A DNA stretch of 64,000 nucleotides from Flavihumibacter stibioxidans (GCF_014332695.1 NZ_MBUA01000001.1:1178001-1242000); one strand, 5' to 3'. Positions 35,300-44,745 are shown, numbered from the stretch's first letter. Translations and numbers: made by a program. The notes: generated from the letters alone by a model not told the origin.

Positions 35300-37339
35300 T
35301 TACGAAATCTTGCTCCAGGCAAGTTTTCCTTTCTGTGCCTGCAGGAAGTTTTTAAGCCGTTTATTCTCCTCCGACTGAAGGGTCGGATCGGCCTCAATAA
35401 TTGTTTGTGCCACCTGTTTTGCGGCATCGAGTAAATGTTTGTCCTGCACAATATCCGCCAGCTTAAAATTCAGCATTCCACTCTGCCGGGTACCCTCAAT
35501 ATCACCAGGTCCCCTGAGTTCGAGGTCCTTTTCCGCGATCACAAATCCATCATTGGTGGCGCACATTGTTTTCAACCGTTCACGGGCCTCATTGGTTATC
35601 TGGGTGCCTGTTAATAATATGCAAAAACTCTTTTCGGCGCCCCTTCCCACCCTTCCCCGAAGCTGGTGTAACTGCGATAAACCGAATTTTTCCGCGCTTT
35701 CAATAACCATTACACTCGCATTCGGCACGTTCACCCCTACTTCGATAACCGTTGTAGATACCATGATCTGAGTATCGTGGCTGACAAATCGTTGCATGTT
35801 GGTTTCCTTCACCTCCGGGGCTTGTTTGCCGTGCACCATACTGATCCAGTATTTCGGTTCCGGGAAAAAAGCCTTTACATTTTCGTATCCCCGCATCAGG
35901 TTTTCCAGGTCCAGTTTTTCAGATTCCTCGATGAGGGGAAAAATGATATAAGCCTGCCTGCCCTTATCTATTTCCGAACGGATAAAATCCATGACTGTAG
36001 CCCGCGCATATTCATAACGGTGGACAGTGGTAATCGGTTGCCGGCCGGGAGGCAATTCGTCAATAATACTGTAATCCAGGTCGCCGTATGCGGTCATTGC
36101 CAGGGTTCTGGGAATGGGCGTTGCCGTCATGACAAGGATATGTGGCGGGATGGCGGCCTTTTTCCAGAGCCTGGCGCGTTGTTCAACCCCAAAGCGGTGC
36201 TGCTCATCAATTATGGCCAGTCCCAGGTTATTGAACTGCACCTTATCCTCCAGGAGGGCGTGGGTACCTATCAACAGGTGAATATCGCCATTGGCCAGTG
36301 CTGCGAGGATTTTCCTCCTCCCGGCGGCCCGGGTTGATCCTGTAAGCAGGGCCACTTTTAGCGGCATTTCGGAAAGCAGGGATGAAATACCCTGGAAATG
36401 CTGGTTGGCGAGAATTTCCGTCGGCGCCATCAGGCAGCTCTGGAATCCATTGTCGGCGGCCAGTAACATGGAGAGCAGTGCTACCATTGTTTTACCGCTT
36501 CCTACATCGCCCTGTAACAACCGGTTCATCTGACGGCCCTGTCCCATGTCCTGCCTGATTTCTTTCAATACCCTTTTTTGTGCGCCCGTAAGTTCAAAAG
36601 GCAGGTGATGGTGGTAGAAACTATTGAACAATTCTCCCACCTGGCTGAAAATCACTCCTTTTGAATACCTGTGCCGCTCGAGCCTGATGAGGCCCAGCCT
36701 GAGTTGCGCGATAAATAACTCCTCAAATTTAAGCCGGTTGATTGCCTGCCGGTACTGTTTATCTGAAGATGGAAAATGAATTTGCTGATAGGCGTTGAAC
36801 CTGGATGGGAAACCATAATGCTGCAAAAATGAGGCTGGCAGGTTCTCGGGGAGGTCAGATTCCTTCAGGGAGGAAAGCAGGCTGAATGTGAGTTTTCCGA
36901 TCTGGCGGCCACCAAGGGATTTTGCCTTCAGCTTTTCCGTACTGGGATATACCGGCTCCAGGAAAGCCTTTCCGCCTGACTTTTCCGGCGTAAAGACTTC
37001 CATTTCCGGGTGAGTGATCTGGGGCATTCCATTGAAAAAACCTGCCTTCCCGTAGACAAGGTAGGTTTGCCCAACCTGCAGACTTTTCTGGATCCAGTTG
37101 ATACCCTGAAACCATACCAGTTCCATCTCTCCACTGGAATCCTTAATGGTTGCAACCAGTCTCCTGCCCCTGTTCTCGCCCATCAAAACTGAATTGGTAA
37201 CGGTACCGGCTACCTGCACATAATCCGATGCCGGCGTTACAGAACTGATCGGATTCACCTTGGTTTTATCGATATGGCGGAGGGGAAAATGATCAAGAAT
37301 GTCCTTGAAAGTAAAGATGCCAAGCTCCTTTTTAAGCAT
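35300..37339 (-). CDS. recG: ATP-dependent DNA helicase RecG (start uncertain)
   Basis: 679 residues from ATG 37339. RecG reverses stalled replication forks and branch-migrates Holliday junctions. The wedge/OB domain (~30-150) is followed by helicase motifs: Walker A GDVGSGKTMVAL, Ia MAPTEILANQHF, II DEQHRFGVEQR, III VMTATPIPRTLAM, and VI QLRGRVGRG. The usual N-terminal SPIEFLKGVGPLRAD segment is encoded directly upstream in the same frame (37340-37384), but no ATG, GTG or TTG is found before the TAG at 37448-37450. The true start is therefore either a rare codon (ATT at 37420 or 37435, ATA at 37393) or hidden by an indel. It follows the GT2 gene on the same strand. Confidence 0.93.
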   Translation of the reverse strand: MLKKELGIFTFKDILDHFPLRHIDKTKVNPISSVTPASDYVQVAGTVTNSVLMGENRGRRLVATIKDSSGEMELVWFQGINWIQKSLQVGQTYLVYGKAGFFNGMPQITHPEMEVFTPEKSGGKAFLEPVYPSTEKLKAKSLGGRQIGKLTFSLLSSLKESDLPENLPASFLQHYGFPSRFNAYQQIHFPSSDKQYRQAINRLKFEELFIAQLRLGLIRLERHRYSKGVIFSQVGELFNSFYHHHLPFELTGAQKRVLKEIRQDMGQGRQMNRLLQGDVGSGKTMVALLSMLLAADNGFQSCLMAPTEILANQHFQGISSLLSEMPLKVALLTGSTRAAGRRKILAALANGDIHLLIGTHALLEDKVQFNNLGLAIIDEQHRFGVEQRARLWKKAAIPPHILVMTATPIPRTLAMTAYGDLDYSIIDELPPGRQPITTVHRYEYARATVMDFIRSEIDKGRQAYIIFPLIEESEKLDLENLMRGYENVKAFFPEPKYWISMVHGKQAPEVKETNMQRFVSHDTQIMVSTTVIEVGVNVPNASVMVIESAEKFGLSQLHQLRGRVGRGAEKSFCILLTGTQITNEARERLKTMCATNDGFVIAEKDLELRGPGDIEGTRQSGMLNFKLADIVQDKHLLDAAKQVAQTIIEADPTLQSEENKRLKNFLQAQKGKLAWSKIS

Positions 37340-37447
37340 ATCCGCACGCAGCGGTCCTACACCTTTCAGGAATTCAATGGGACTGGATAATATGGTGGCA
37401 TCAAAACTGATGGAGAAAATATTTGCAGCAAAAATAAGCCCCGACGG

Positions 37448-38653
37448 CTATTCCTGCGATTGCTTCATTCCGGTAAATGTTTTGGGGGTATGCAAAAATT
37501 CTTTCCGTCCTTTTTTTACCCTTACCAGTGCCTTGATCATGGAAAGCATCAGGGTCGGAAGGCTGAGCAGTGCTTTAAAGGTTGGGGAGCTATAATACCT
37601 GGAGGGCATGGCTATGGCAAGAGTAAGCAGAAAAAACAACATGAGGCTCAGCCACCATCCCGGAACAGGAAAGAACATCTCCCATCCTGTAAGATACCGG
37701 ATAATCACAAGGACTGTGATGGCACTGAAAACAACCAGGTAGAGTGATCTGGGAAGCAGCATGTTCTGCACCAGCTTATTGTAATAGTGGCGGTCTTTCC
37801 GGATTCCTTTCATTTCGGGTTCCCAAAACATCCGCAGGTGATACCACTGGGCTTCCAGCCAACGGAGCCGCTGCTTTTCGAATACATCGTGGCTGGCCAC
37901 TTTTTCATCAAGCACCCAGGCATCAGGGATGAAATGCATCCTGATGCCGCGTTTAAGCATCTGCATATCAATTTCGCGGTCCTCACCCGGGTTTTCAAGA
38001 ATCGGTTTCCAGTTAAAGATGGATTTCAGGAGGCGGATTTCAAAGGCCATCCCGGACCCTGAAGGCGCGGCCGAAAATCCGAGGGATTGTTGTCCGAGGC
38101 GAAACAGGTGGTTATTGATCTCTTCGCTGATGGCATCCAGCAAGGCTACATTATTGTTTTCATTCTTGGCTGTTCGGTGACATTGAATAGCCATATGCCC
38201 TGCCTGAAAATAGTTATTAACCATCCTGAGGCAGCCGGGTTTCATAATATTGTCAGCATCCAGCAACATCACCAGGTCATATTTATCATCGGGAAGTGTA
38301 CTGAGTGCTGCGTTTATAGACCTGGATTTCATATGAGCATTCACTTCTATAACCCTGATCCCCTGGTTACGGAGTGCATATATGGTGGCATGGTTGAGAG
38401 AATCAGCAACCACCACTACATCAAATTTATCTGCGGGGTAATCGTGGTGCAGGGCTTCAGCTGCGGTTGCCGTAATAATATGGTCGTCGCGGTAGGAAGG
38501 TATGAGAATGGCGATACGGGCAAAGACCGGACTTTGCGGCGGAGCGTCTTCCTTGTACATCAAACCGGCAATAGCTATTACCAGCAGATAGGTTATACTG
38601 CAGAACAGGTAAATGAACAGCACAAGGCCGGCGATATAAAGGAATGTTACCAC
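37448..38653 (-). CDS. GT2 family glycosyltransferase, membrane-bound
   Basis: 401 residues. One N-terminal TM helix, a GT-A catalytic domain (ARIAILIPSYRDDHI, the DXD-like LLDADN, acceptor/base region GEDREIDMQ, and the processive-type QRLRW motif) and three or so C-terminal TM helices. This is the layout of cellulose/poly-GlcNAc synthase-like enzymes of the inner membrane that polymerise or transfer sugars for extracellular polysaccharide. The sugar is not predictable. It belongs to the minus-strand cluster with a phosphoglycosyl transferase, a receiver domain and another GT2. Confidence 0.9.
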   Translation of the reverse strand: MVTFLYIAGLVLFIYLFCSITYLLVIAIAGLMYKEDAPPQSPVFARIAILIPSYRDDHIITATAAEALHHDYPADKFDVVVVADSLNHATIYALRNQGIRVIEVNAHMKSRSINAALSTLPDDKYDLVMLLDADNIMKPGCLRMVNNYFQAGHMAIQCHRTAKNENNNVALLDAISEEINNHLFRLGQQSLGFSAAPSGSGMAFEIRLLKSIFNWKPILENPGEDREIDMQMLKRGIRMHFIPDAWVLDEKVASHDVFEKQRLRWLEAQWYHLRMFWEPEMKGIRKDRHYYNKLVQNMLLPRSLYLVVFSAITVLVIIRYLTGWEMFFPVPGWWLSLMLFFLLTLAIAMPSRYYSSPTFKALLSLPTLMLSMIKALVRVKKGRKEFLHTPKTFTGMKQSQE

Positions 38654-38703
38654 TTCATGCGAAAAATAGAATAAAAAGATGGTATTTGAAAAATATAACC
38701 CGA

Positions 38704-38722
38704 AAGCCGGCAGTGCCGGCTT
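38704..38722 (-). terminator. Hairpin between sugar-transferase and GT2 genes
   Basis: A perfect 8-bp stem AAGCCGGC/GCCGGCTT with a 3-nt loop lies 22 bp after the sugar-transferase stop on the minus strand. The T-tract is interrupted, so termination is probably partial. Confidence 0.5.
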
Positions 38723-38744
38723 GATTCATGACAATTCAGTTACA

Positions 38745-39908
38745 TTACAGGACATTTGACTTCTGGATCAAAGCCGGTGGAGTATGTGCAATAATCCAGA
38801 GATCAAAAAGAAAATTCTGTTTTTTCGAATAGGTAAGATCCAGGTTTATCCGTTCTTCAACTGACATGCAGTGCCTGTCTTTTTTCCTGATCTGCCACAG
38901 TCCTGTTATACCGGCTGGTGCCATGAATCGCATCGACCATTCATCCGTTGTCAGCATTGCAGCTTCATAGAGGGGAAGAGGCCTGTTACCCACGATGGAC
39001 ATATCCCCCAACAGTACATTAAAAAACTGGGGAAGTTCGTCCAGGCTTGAGTTGCGAAGGAATCGGCCAATACGGGTAGCCCTGGGATCATTGGTCACTT
39101 TGAAAAATATCCGGCCCTGGTCTTCATTAAATTCATTCAGATGCTTCAGCTGGTCCACCTGTTTGTCGGCATCAAACTGCATGGTCCTGAATTTGTAAAA
39201 ATTGAAGATCCTGTAACCCCTTCCGGCCCTTTTTGAAATATAAAACACCGGCCCTTTGCTCTCCAGTTTGATGGCCAGTGCAATCAGCAGCATCAATGGA
39301 CTAAGCAATATGATGGCAGCAAATGCAGCCAGAATATCAAAAAGCCTGCGGCCTGTTTTTATAGGGTTTTCTTTCGCGAGATCGGCCAATTGCTCCATTT
39401 TTGCCCTGGATCCCAGCAGATTTTTCTTCTTCACTTTTTCGAGAAAAACTATTCTTTGCAACAACTTGCTGTCTGCACGACGGGTATCAATAACGTCATC
39501 AAACAATCTTTTCAGCAGGCATGGATCAGCAGTTTCTGAATTACTGCAGCTGATATCCATGATGACAGGAATGGTCCGGAATTTTTCAGAGTCGCGAAGG
39601 AATGCAGTCAGTTTTGCCACTTCATCCAGGTCTATGCCTGATTCAATGATAAAAACCTGCGGAATACTTTTAGACTGCTTTGCAATTCTTTCCAGGATGT
39701 TGAGGGCCTTAGCCGTATTTTCTGCTGCATAACCTCCCTCAAAAAGATTAACCAGGTTATCAATACTCTTTGTATTCCTGCCTATGTAAAAGAATTCGCG
39801 GGAATGTAACTGAACAACAGGAGTTTTATCTGTTTCAGTTGAAACAGAATAACGCCGGTAGACTGGCGGTTCCTGTATGTAAGCGGTTAATTGTAAAGTT
39901 TGTTCCAT
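38745..39908 (-). CDS. Phosphoglycosyl transferase (bacterial sugar transferase) with receiver-like N-terminus
   Basis: 387 residues. The C-terminal half (~180-387) is a PglC/WbaP-type catalytic core: the RRLFDILAAFAAIILLSPLMLLIAL membrane-entering helix, KFRTM, the DEL-P (SSLDELPQFFNVLLGDMSIVG) segment with the Asp-Glu pair and GNRPLP. It should transfer a phospho-sugar to undecaprenyl phosphate to start exopolysaccharide synthesis. Unlike WbaP or WcaJ there are no four N-terminal TM helices; residues ~25-150 look like a receiver-type alpha/beta fold (VFIIESGIDLDEVAKLTAFL, TIPVIMDIS, DDVIDTR), lacking a clear phosphoacceptor set. Confidence 0.9.
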   Translation of the reverse strand: MEQTLQLTAYIQEPPVYRRYSVSTETDKTPVVQLHSREFFYIGRNTKSIDNLVNLFEGGYAAENTAKALNILERIAKQSKSIPQVFIIESGIDLDEVAKLTAFLRDSEKFRTIPVIMDISCSNSETADPCLLKRLFDDVIDTRRADSKLLQRIVFLEKVKKKNLLGSRAKMEQLADLAKENPIKTGRRLFDILAAFAAIILLSPLMLLIALAIKLESKGPVFYISKRAGRGYRIFNFYKFRTMQFDADKQVDQLKHLNEFNEDQGRIFFKVTNDPRATRIGRFLRNSSLDELPQFFNVLLGDMSIVGNRPLPLYEAAMLTTDEWSMRFMAPAGITGLWQIRKKDRHCMSVEERINLDLTYSKKQNFLFDLWIIAHTPPALIQKSNVL

Positions 39909-39939
39909 TCAGGTAAGATTTACGGTTACGGGCATGTGA

Positions 39940-40344
39940 TCATACTGCTTTCAGTACCTTTTTGTTGCCTGGTACCGGAATTGCGATGAGCCCTTCAAGG
40001 GTTTTCTTAAGGTCAACAGGATTAAATGGCTTATGATAGGCTGCTTCCACGCCAAAATGCGTACAATAACTGGCAATTTCCTCTTCAGGCTTGGAAGAGA
40101 TCACTACCATTGGTATATGCTTGTACAGGCCACTGGTTTTGAAATATTCGACCAGTTCCCACGGTTCTGTATCGGGTAAATTTGGATCGATGACAATAGC
40201 ATCAGGCATTTCAGATTTTGCCAGCCAGAACATTGCATCACTAGCTTCAGAGGCAGTAATCGCGGTAAAATTGTCTTGGAGCACAGTCTGCAGTAGGAAC
40301 CTGATGGCCTTGCTTTCGGTTACGATTAGTATTTTTCTTTTCAT
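39940..40344 (-). CDS. Stand-alone response-regulator receiver domain
   Basis: 134 residues forming one receiver domain. The phosphoacceptor Asp (AIVIDPNLPD), the Ser/Thr of VVISS and the Lys of HKPF are present. The usual N-terminal acidic pair is reduced to TES, so Mg2+ binding and phosphorylation may be altered. No output domain. It is 31 bp upstream of the sugar transferase, so it may control that enzyme or the exopolysaccharide pathway directly, CheY-style. No sensor kinase is encoded nearby. Confidence 0.9.
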   Translation of the reverse strand: MKRKILIVTESKAIRFLLQTVLQDNFTAITASEASDAMFWLAKSEMPDAIVIDPNLPDTEPWELVEYFKTSGLYKHIPMVVISSKPEEEIASYCTHFGVEAAYHKPFNPVDLKKTLEGLIAIPVPGNKKVLKAV

Positions 40345-40635
40345 CCTTGAATAATTAAGTTGTGTAAACTCAATTTTTCAATAGGAGCTCAATTGGAACG
40401 GTTAGGCTTTCAAGGGTATTCGGGTCAATCAACTTTTACCGGTAATAATACCGGCAACTTATCAGAAAAATACTACTAATTAAAGGCGCGTTCTTAGGAT
40501 TGTGGAAGGTAAACTCTTTGGGATTTGTTCGGAAGATTATTCGAACCTATTCCTATGGTAAAAGTAATACTAATTTCCATTTCAGGAAATCAAATCCCGG
40601 AAATTTTTAAACAATCCAAAAACTACCGGATTACC
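40345..40635. other. Intergenic region upstream of the receiver-domain gene
   Basis: 291 bp without a supported gene. It is AT-rich and holds a small perfect hairpin CCGGTA-ATAA-TACCGG at 40439-40454. It presumably contains the minus-strand promoter of the receiver/sugar-transferase operon, but no consensus promoter stands out. Confidence 0.6.
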
Positions 40636-41814
40636 TTAGCTGATGCCCCTGCCGGCCTTCTCCCATTGGGCTGATTGCCCGCCACGCCTGTATTTCAGCC
40701 AGCCTGCCAGTACGGACCAGTTCATAAACAGAAAATAGTATGGTATAAAAACCAGGGGCCACTTCGTATTTATACGCGCCCCAAGCCAGCCGATAACAGC
40801 AGCCGAATAAAATAATACCTGTACCAAAAGGGTAAACCTGTACCAGTCTCCGCCATCCTGAACAACCAGTACAATGTTTACCAGGACAAATAAAAACAGG
40901 CATAAGGGGGTTAGGGTCCAGCGGAGTACCCGATGGGAGATATATTGAAATGCCAGCAGCGGGTGTTTGCGAACGTTATATAAGGATTTCAGCCGGCTCA
41001 TTGCCTGAAATCCGCCGGCGGCGATCCTGATTTTTCTTTTCTGCTCCTCTCTGATGGAAACAGAACCGCCTTCAGTAGCCCATGCCCGTGGTTCATATGC
41101 TACCCGGTACCCCTGTTCACAGATCCGGAGCGAAAGAACAAAATCATCCAGGATCGTATCGGGTTCCAAAGGGCTGAACAACTCGCGCCGGAAGGAAAAC
41201 ATTTCGCCGGCTGCCCCAACCAGCGTATTTACAATAGCATCATTTTTTTTGAGGAAGGATTCATATTTCCAGTACAGTCCCTCACCTGCACCGCTTGTGC
41301 TGTCATCACCTTCGGCCAATACCCTTTTTTCGCCGGAAACGCCACCCACATCAGCATCGGCATAATGCGATACCAGCCATTTCAATCCTTCCGGATTCAA
41401 CATGGCATTGGCATCTGTGATCATGACATAAGGGTTCCGCGCCAGCTCCATGGCCTTATTGATGGCCATGGCTTTACCCAGCCGCTCCGGTGAATGCAAC
41501 AGTTCAACCTGTGGAAAGGCCCCGGCAATGGCATCGCTGCCATCGGTAGAGCCATCCGTCACCACCAGCACCTGCAGTAAATGGGATGGATAACCGAGTT
41601 CCAGGGTGTTCCTGATTTTCGATCCCAGCACGGCTGCTTCATTATAGGCGGGGATAATGATTGTAACCGGCATTAATTCATGATCGGAAAGCAGCCGGAC
41701 CGTTTTCCCTGAAACCCTTCTGGCAAGGACAGCCATCAGGAGTCCATACCCTAAATAGGTGTAAACGACCACCAATAAGCTGGCCCAATAGATTATCTCA
41801 GTTAAAATGTTCAT
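40636..41814 (-). CDS. GT2 family glycosyltransferase, membrane-bound
   Basis: 392 residues. N-terminal TM helix, GT-A domain with PVTIIIPAYNEAAVLGSKI, DGSTDGSD, MITDANAMLNP (DXD equivalent), a DDFVLSLRI base motif, and three C-terminal TM helices. It is a poly-GlcNAc/cellulose synthase-like enzyme; where canonical processive enzymes have QxxRW this protein reads EEQKRKIRIAAGG, so it may be non-processive. Its start overlaps the stop of the ROK kinase gene by 4 bp, making it the distal gene of the uronate operon as well as a neighbour of the exopolysaccharide genes. Confidence 0.9.
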   Translation of the reverse strand: MNILTEIIYWASLLVVVYTYLGYGLLMAVLARRVSGKTVRLLSDHELMPVTIIIPAYNEAAVLGSKIRNTLELGYPSHLLQVLVVTDGSTDGSDAIAGAFPQVELLHSPERLGKAMAINKAMELARNPYVMITDANAMLNPEGLKWLVSHYADADVGGVSGEKRVLAEGDDSTSGAGEGLYWKYESFLKKNDAIVNTLVGAAGEMFSFRRELFSPLEPDTILDDFVLSLRICEQGYRVAYEPRAWATEGGSVSIREEQKRKIRIAAGGFQAMSRLKSLYNVRKHPLLAFQYISHRVLRWTLTPLCLFLFVLVNIVLVVQDGGDWYRFTLLVQVLFYSAAVIGWLGARINTKWPLVFIPYYFLFMNWSVLAGWLKYRRGGQSAQWEKAGRGIS

Positions 41815-42725
41815 TCGGCCACCAGAGCTGCTGCACCAAAAACACCTGCGCTGTCACCCAAAACAGGTTTTACCACGGGCACATCAAGGCGGTTATTAAA
41901 AATATGGTGCGACAGGGATTCAATTCCCATGGAATAGATAGTGTCTATATTACCCACCCCTCCCCCTACCACAATCACATCCGGATCAAGCAGGTTGGTG
42001 ATGATTGAAACAGCCTTGCCGAAATAAAAGTGAAGTCTCTCCATGGTAAGCCTGGCAGGTTCGTCGGAATTGGCTTGATAGAGTTCAACGATCTCGCGAA
42101 GATTCCTGTTTTGCCCCGCTACCTGTTTGTAATAACGTTGCAATGCCGGACCACTAAGGATGGTTTCCACACAGCCCTTCCGGCCGCAGTAACAGGGGCC
42201 GCCGGAATCATCCAGGAAAATATGTCCCCATTCACCGGCTATCCCGTGTTTGCCATTCCAGATCTTTCCGTCAAAAACTATTCCTCCTCCCACACCAGTT
42301 CCCATGATGATGCCAAAAACGAGTTTAGCTCCCGGAAATTTTTCCTTCACAATACCCCAATGGGTTTCCGCAAGGGCAAAACAATTGGCATCGTTTGCCA
42401 GTACAACGGGGATGCCCAGGGCCTGTTCAAGGTCTTTTTGCAGGGGCTGACCGTTTAGTGCTGTACTGTTGCAGTTCTTCATGGTATGCAGTACCGGATC
42501 CAGCACCCCGGGGGTTCCGATACCGATGGAAGCAGGGAGCAGCCCGGTGGACGATTTCATTTCATCCACCAACCTGGCTATCTGTGAAACGATATGTCTG
42601 TAACCCTTTTCCGCTTCAGTATGAATGCGGGTCCTGATCACCGGATGGGGATCCTGCAGGGAAGGCAGGACAACACCTTCTATTTTGGTACCGCCCAGAT
42701 CAATGCCCCAGATTGGTTGACTCAT
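41811..42725 (-). CDS. ROK-family sugar kinase (glucokinase-like)
   Basis: 304 residues, cytoplasmic. The ATP-binding GIDLGGTKIEGVVL, the catalytic LANDANCFALAE loop and GTGVGGGIVFDGK are typical ROK. The zinc site CYCGRKGCVE is intact. ROK kinases phosphorylate glucose, fructose, N-acetylmannosamine or similar hexoses. In a locus for a polysaccharide, a neutral hexose freed by the GH43 modules is a reasonable substrate (inference). It lies 27 bp after the ExuT-like transporter gene. Confidence 0.9.
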   Translation of the reverse strand: MSQPIWGIDLGGTKIEGVVLPSLQDPHPVIRTRIHTEAEKGYRHIVSQIARLVDEMKSSTGLLPASIGIGTPGVLDPVLHTMKNCNSTALNGQPLQKDLEQALGIPVVLANDANCFALAETHWGIVKEKFPGAKLVFGIIMGTGVGGGIVFDGKIWNGKHGIAGEWGHIFLDDSGGPCYCGRKGCVETILSGPALQRYYKQVAGQNRNLREIVELYQANSDEPARLTMERLHFYFGKAVSIITNLLDPDVIVVGGGVGNIDTIYSMGIESLSHHIFNNRLDVPVVKPVLGDSAGVFGAAALVAE

Positions 42726-42752
42726 CGGAATCTATTTAGGCTCCTAAAATAA

Positions 42753-44054
42753 TCAAACTTCAATCTCTTTCATCCGTGGAACCAGGAAATGCATGATCAG
42801 CCAGGCAGTCAGGTAGGCAAAGCCGCAAACGATGAACATGATAAAATAGCCGGTTTCGATCTCCCCGAGGGCCTTGTAGTAATCGAATAAATTTCCTGCC
42901 ATCCTGGCGATCAGGATGCCTCCCAATGCACCTGCCATCCCTCCCAGCCCGGTAACGGATGCCACGGTGGATTTGGGAAACATGTCAGACACTGTCGTAA
43001 AAATATTGGCGCTCCAAGCTTGGTGGGCTGCTGCCGCCAGCCCGATGATGCCCACAGCCATCCATACATTCAGGCTTCCCAGCCATTGGGCAAATATGAC
43101 AGGCAAAGCCGCCAATGCGTAGATAAACATGGAGGTTTTGCGGGAACGGAACAAAGGCCAGCCTTTTTTCACCAGTTTCAATGGCAACCAGCCGCCGCCA
43201 ATGCTGCCAACAGTGGACAATGTGTACACCAGGGCTATCGGCAATGCAATGGCGGTGCCATCCAGCCCGTATTGTGCTTTAAGGAATGATGGCAGCCAGA
43301 AAAGATAAAACCACCAAATCGGATCGGTCAGGAATTTACCCAGTATAAATGCCCAGGTTTGTCGGAAACCCAGCAGGCGGAACCAGGAAATTTTTTGTTT
43401 GGTTTCCGAACTGCCAGCCTGTCCATTATCCGTTTCATCGCTATTGATATAGGCCAGTTCTTCCTTTGTTACCCGGAGATGTTTTGCTGGTGTTTCATAA
43501 AATATCTGCCAGAATACCAGCCAGATCACCCCTGTTGCACCTGTTATGATAAAAGCCCACTGCCATCCCCATGCGGCGGCTATGAATGGAACCGTCATCG
43601 GCGCCAGGATGGCACCCACATTGGTACCTGAATTGAAAATGCCGGTGGCCAGCGCCCGTTCCTTTTTGGGAAACCATTCGGCCACTGTTTTGATGGCTGC
43701 AGGAAAGTTGCCTGCCTCAGTAATTCCCAAAGCAGCCCTTGCCACTATAAATCCGAAAGTTGATTTCACCAGCGCATGCCCGCCTGCGGCAAGGCTCCAG
43801 CCAATGATGGCCAGCGCATAGCCCAGTTTGGTACCGACCCTGTCTACCAGTGGACCTACCATTACCAGGCCAATGGCATAGGCCAGCTGGAAAGCGATTA
43901 CAATATTGGAATAATCTGTTTCTGTCCAGCTAAATTCTTTTTCCAGCGATGATTTCAACAGGCTGATAACCGCGCGGTCGAGGTAGTTGATGGTAGTGGC
44001 AAAAAAGATCAGTGCACAAACCGTCCACCTGTATTTTCCGATTGTTTCTTTCAT
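42753..44054 (-). CDS. MFS hexuronate transporter (ExuT-like)
   Basis: 433 residues, 12 TM helices, inner membrane. The N-terminus KYRWTVCALIFFATTINYLDR and the GITEAGNFPAAIKTVAEWFPKKERALATGIFNSG block are diagnostic of the anion:cation symporter branch that imports galacturonate, glucuronate and related sugar acids. It is encoded between the KDPG aldolase and ROK kinase genes, consistent with uptake of uronates or unsaturated uronates released in the periplasm. Confidence 0.93.
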   Translation of the reverse strand: MKETIGKYRWTVCALIFFATTINYLDRAVISLLKSSLEKEFSWTETDYSNIVIAFQLAYAIGLVMVGPLVDRVGTKLGYALAIIGWSLAAGGHALVKSTFGFIVARAALGITEAGNFPAAIKTVAEWFPKKERALATGIFNSGTNVGAILAPMTVPFIAAAWGWQWAFIITGATGVIWLVFWQIFYETPAKHLRVTKEELAYINSDETDNGQAGSSETKQKISWFRLLGFRQTWAFILGKFLTDPIWWFYLFWLPSFLKAQYGLDGTAIALPIALVYTLSTVGSIGGGWLPLKLVKKGWPLFRSRKTSMFIYALAALPVIFAQWLGSLNVWMAVGIIGLAAAAHQAWSANIFTTVSDMFPKSTVASVTGLGGMAGALGGILIARMAGNLFDYYKALGEIETGYFIMFIVCGFAYLTAWLIMHFLVPRMKEIEV

Positions 44055-44064
44055 GGGAATTGGG

Positions 44065-44745
44065 TTAACGGATGGATTGTTTAACGGTGGCGATCATTGC
44101 CAGTGCCGATACCGATAGTTCTTTGATGGATTGATAATCCTTTTTCTCCAGAACCTCTTTGGAGAGAAATTTGCTGCCGAGCCCAACGGCCGCCACTCCG
44201 GAACCAAACCATTGCTGCAGGTTTTCCGGGGTCAGTTCCACCCCGCCGGTTGGCATAAAATGTAATTCGGGAAATATATCCCTGATCCCTGCCATAAAGG
44301 AAGGCCCCAGGAGATTTCCGGGAAAGAGCTTTATAAACCTCGCGCCTGTTGCCTGGGCCAGCAGGATTTCTGAAACGGTCATGCAGCCGGGGATCCAGAG
44401 TTTGCCGACCTGGTGAACAATTTCTCCCACTTCTTTTACAGTACCCGGACAAATAATAAAATCCGCGCCTGCATCAATAAAACTACTTGCGTCTGCCGGC
44501 GTTTTGATGGTTCCGATGGCCAGCAACAATCCAGGCCATTTTTCATTCCTTGTTTTTATCAATTGCCTGAAATTGGCAAGGGCATTGACTCCGCGATTCG
44601 TGAATTCTATAATACGCACGCCTCCGTCGTAGAGTGCCTGAACGGTTTGTTCGCAGTTGACAGGGTCATCATGGTAAAACAGGGGCAACATCCCCTGGCT
44701 GATAATGGCTTTTATAATGGCAGTTTGTTCAGGCATGGGAAGCAA
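44065..44745 (-). CDS. eda: KDPG/KHG aldolase
   Basis: 226 residues, a TIM-barrel class I aldolase. It splits 2-keto-3-deoxy-6-phosphogluconate into pyruvate and glyceraldehyde-3-phosphate. The Schiff-base Lys is in GARFIKLFPGN, the catalytic Glu in VRIIEFTNRG, and MPTGGVELTPENL is the phosphate-binding signature. The gene overlaps the KDG kinase gene by 17 bp. It is slightly longer than E. coli Eda but belongs to the same family. Confidence 0.93.
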   Translation of the reverse strand: MLPMPEQTAIIKAIISQGMLPLFYHDDPVNCEQTVQALYDGGVRIIEFTNRGVNALANFRQLIKTRNEKWPGLLLAIGTIKTPADASSFIDAGADFIICPGTVKEVGEIVHQVGKLWIPGCMTVSEILLAQATGARFIKLFPGNLLGPSFMAGIRDIFPELHFMPTGGVELTPENLQQWFGSGVAAVGLGSKFLSKEVLEKKDYQSIKELSVSALAMIATVKQSIR

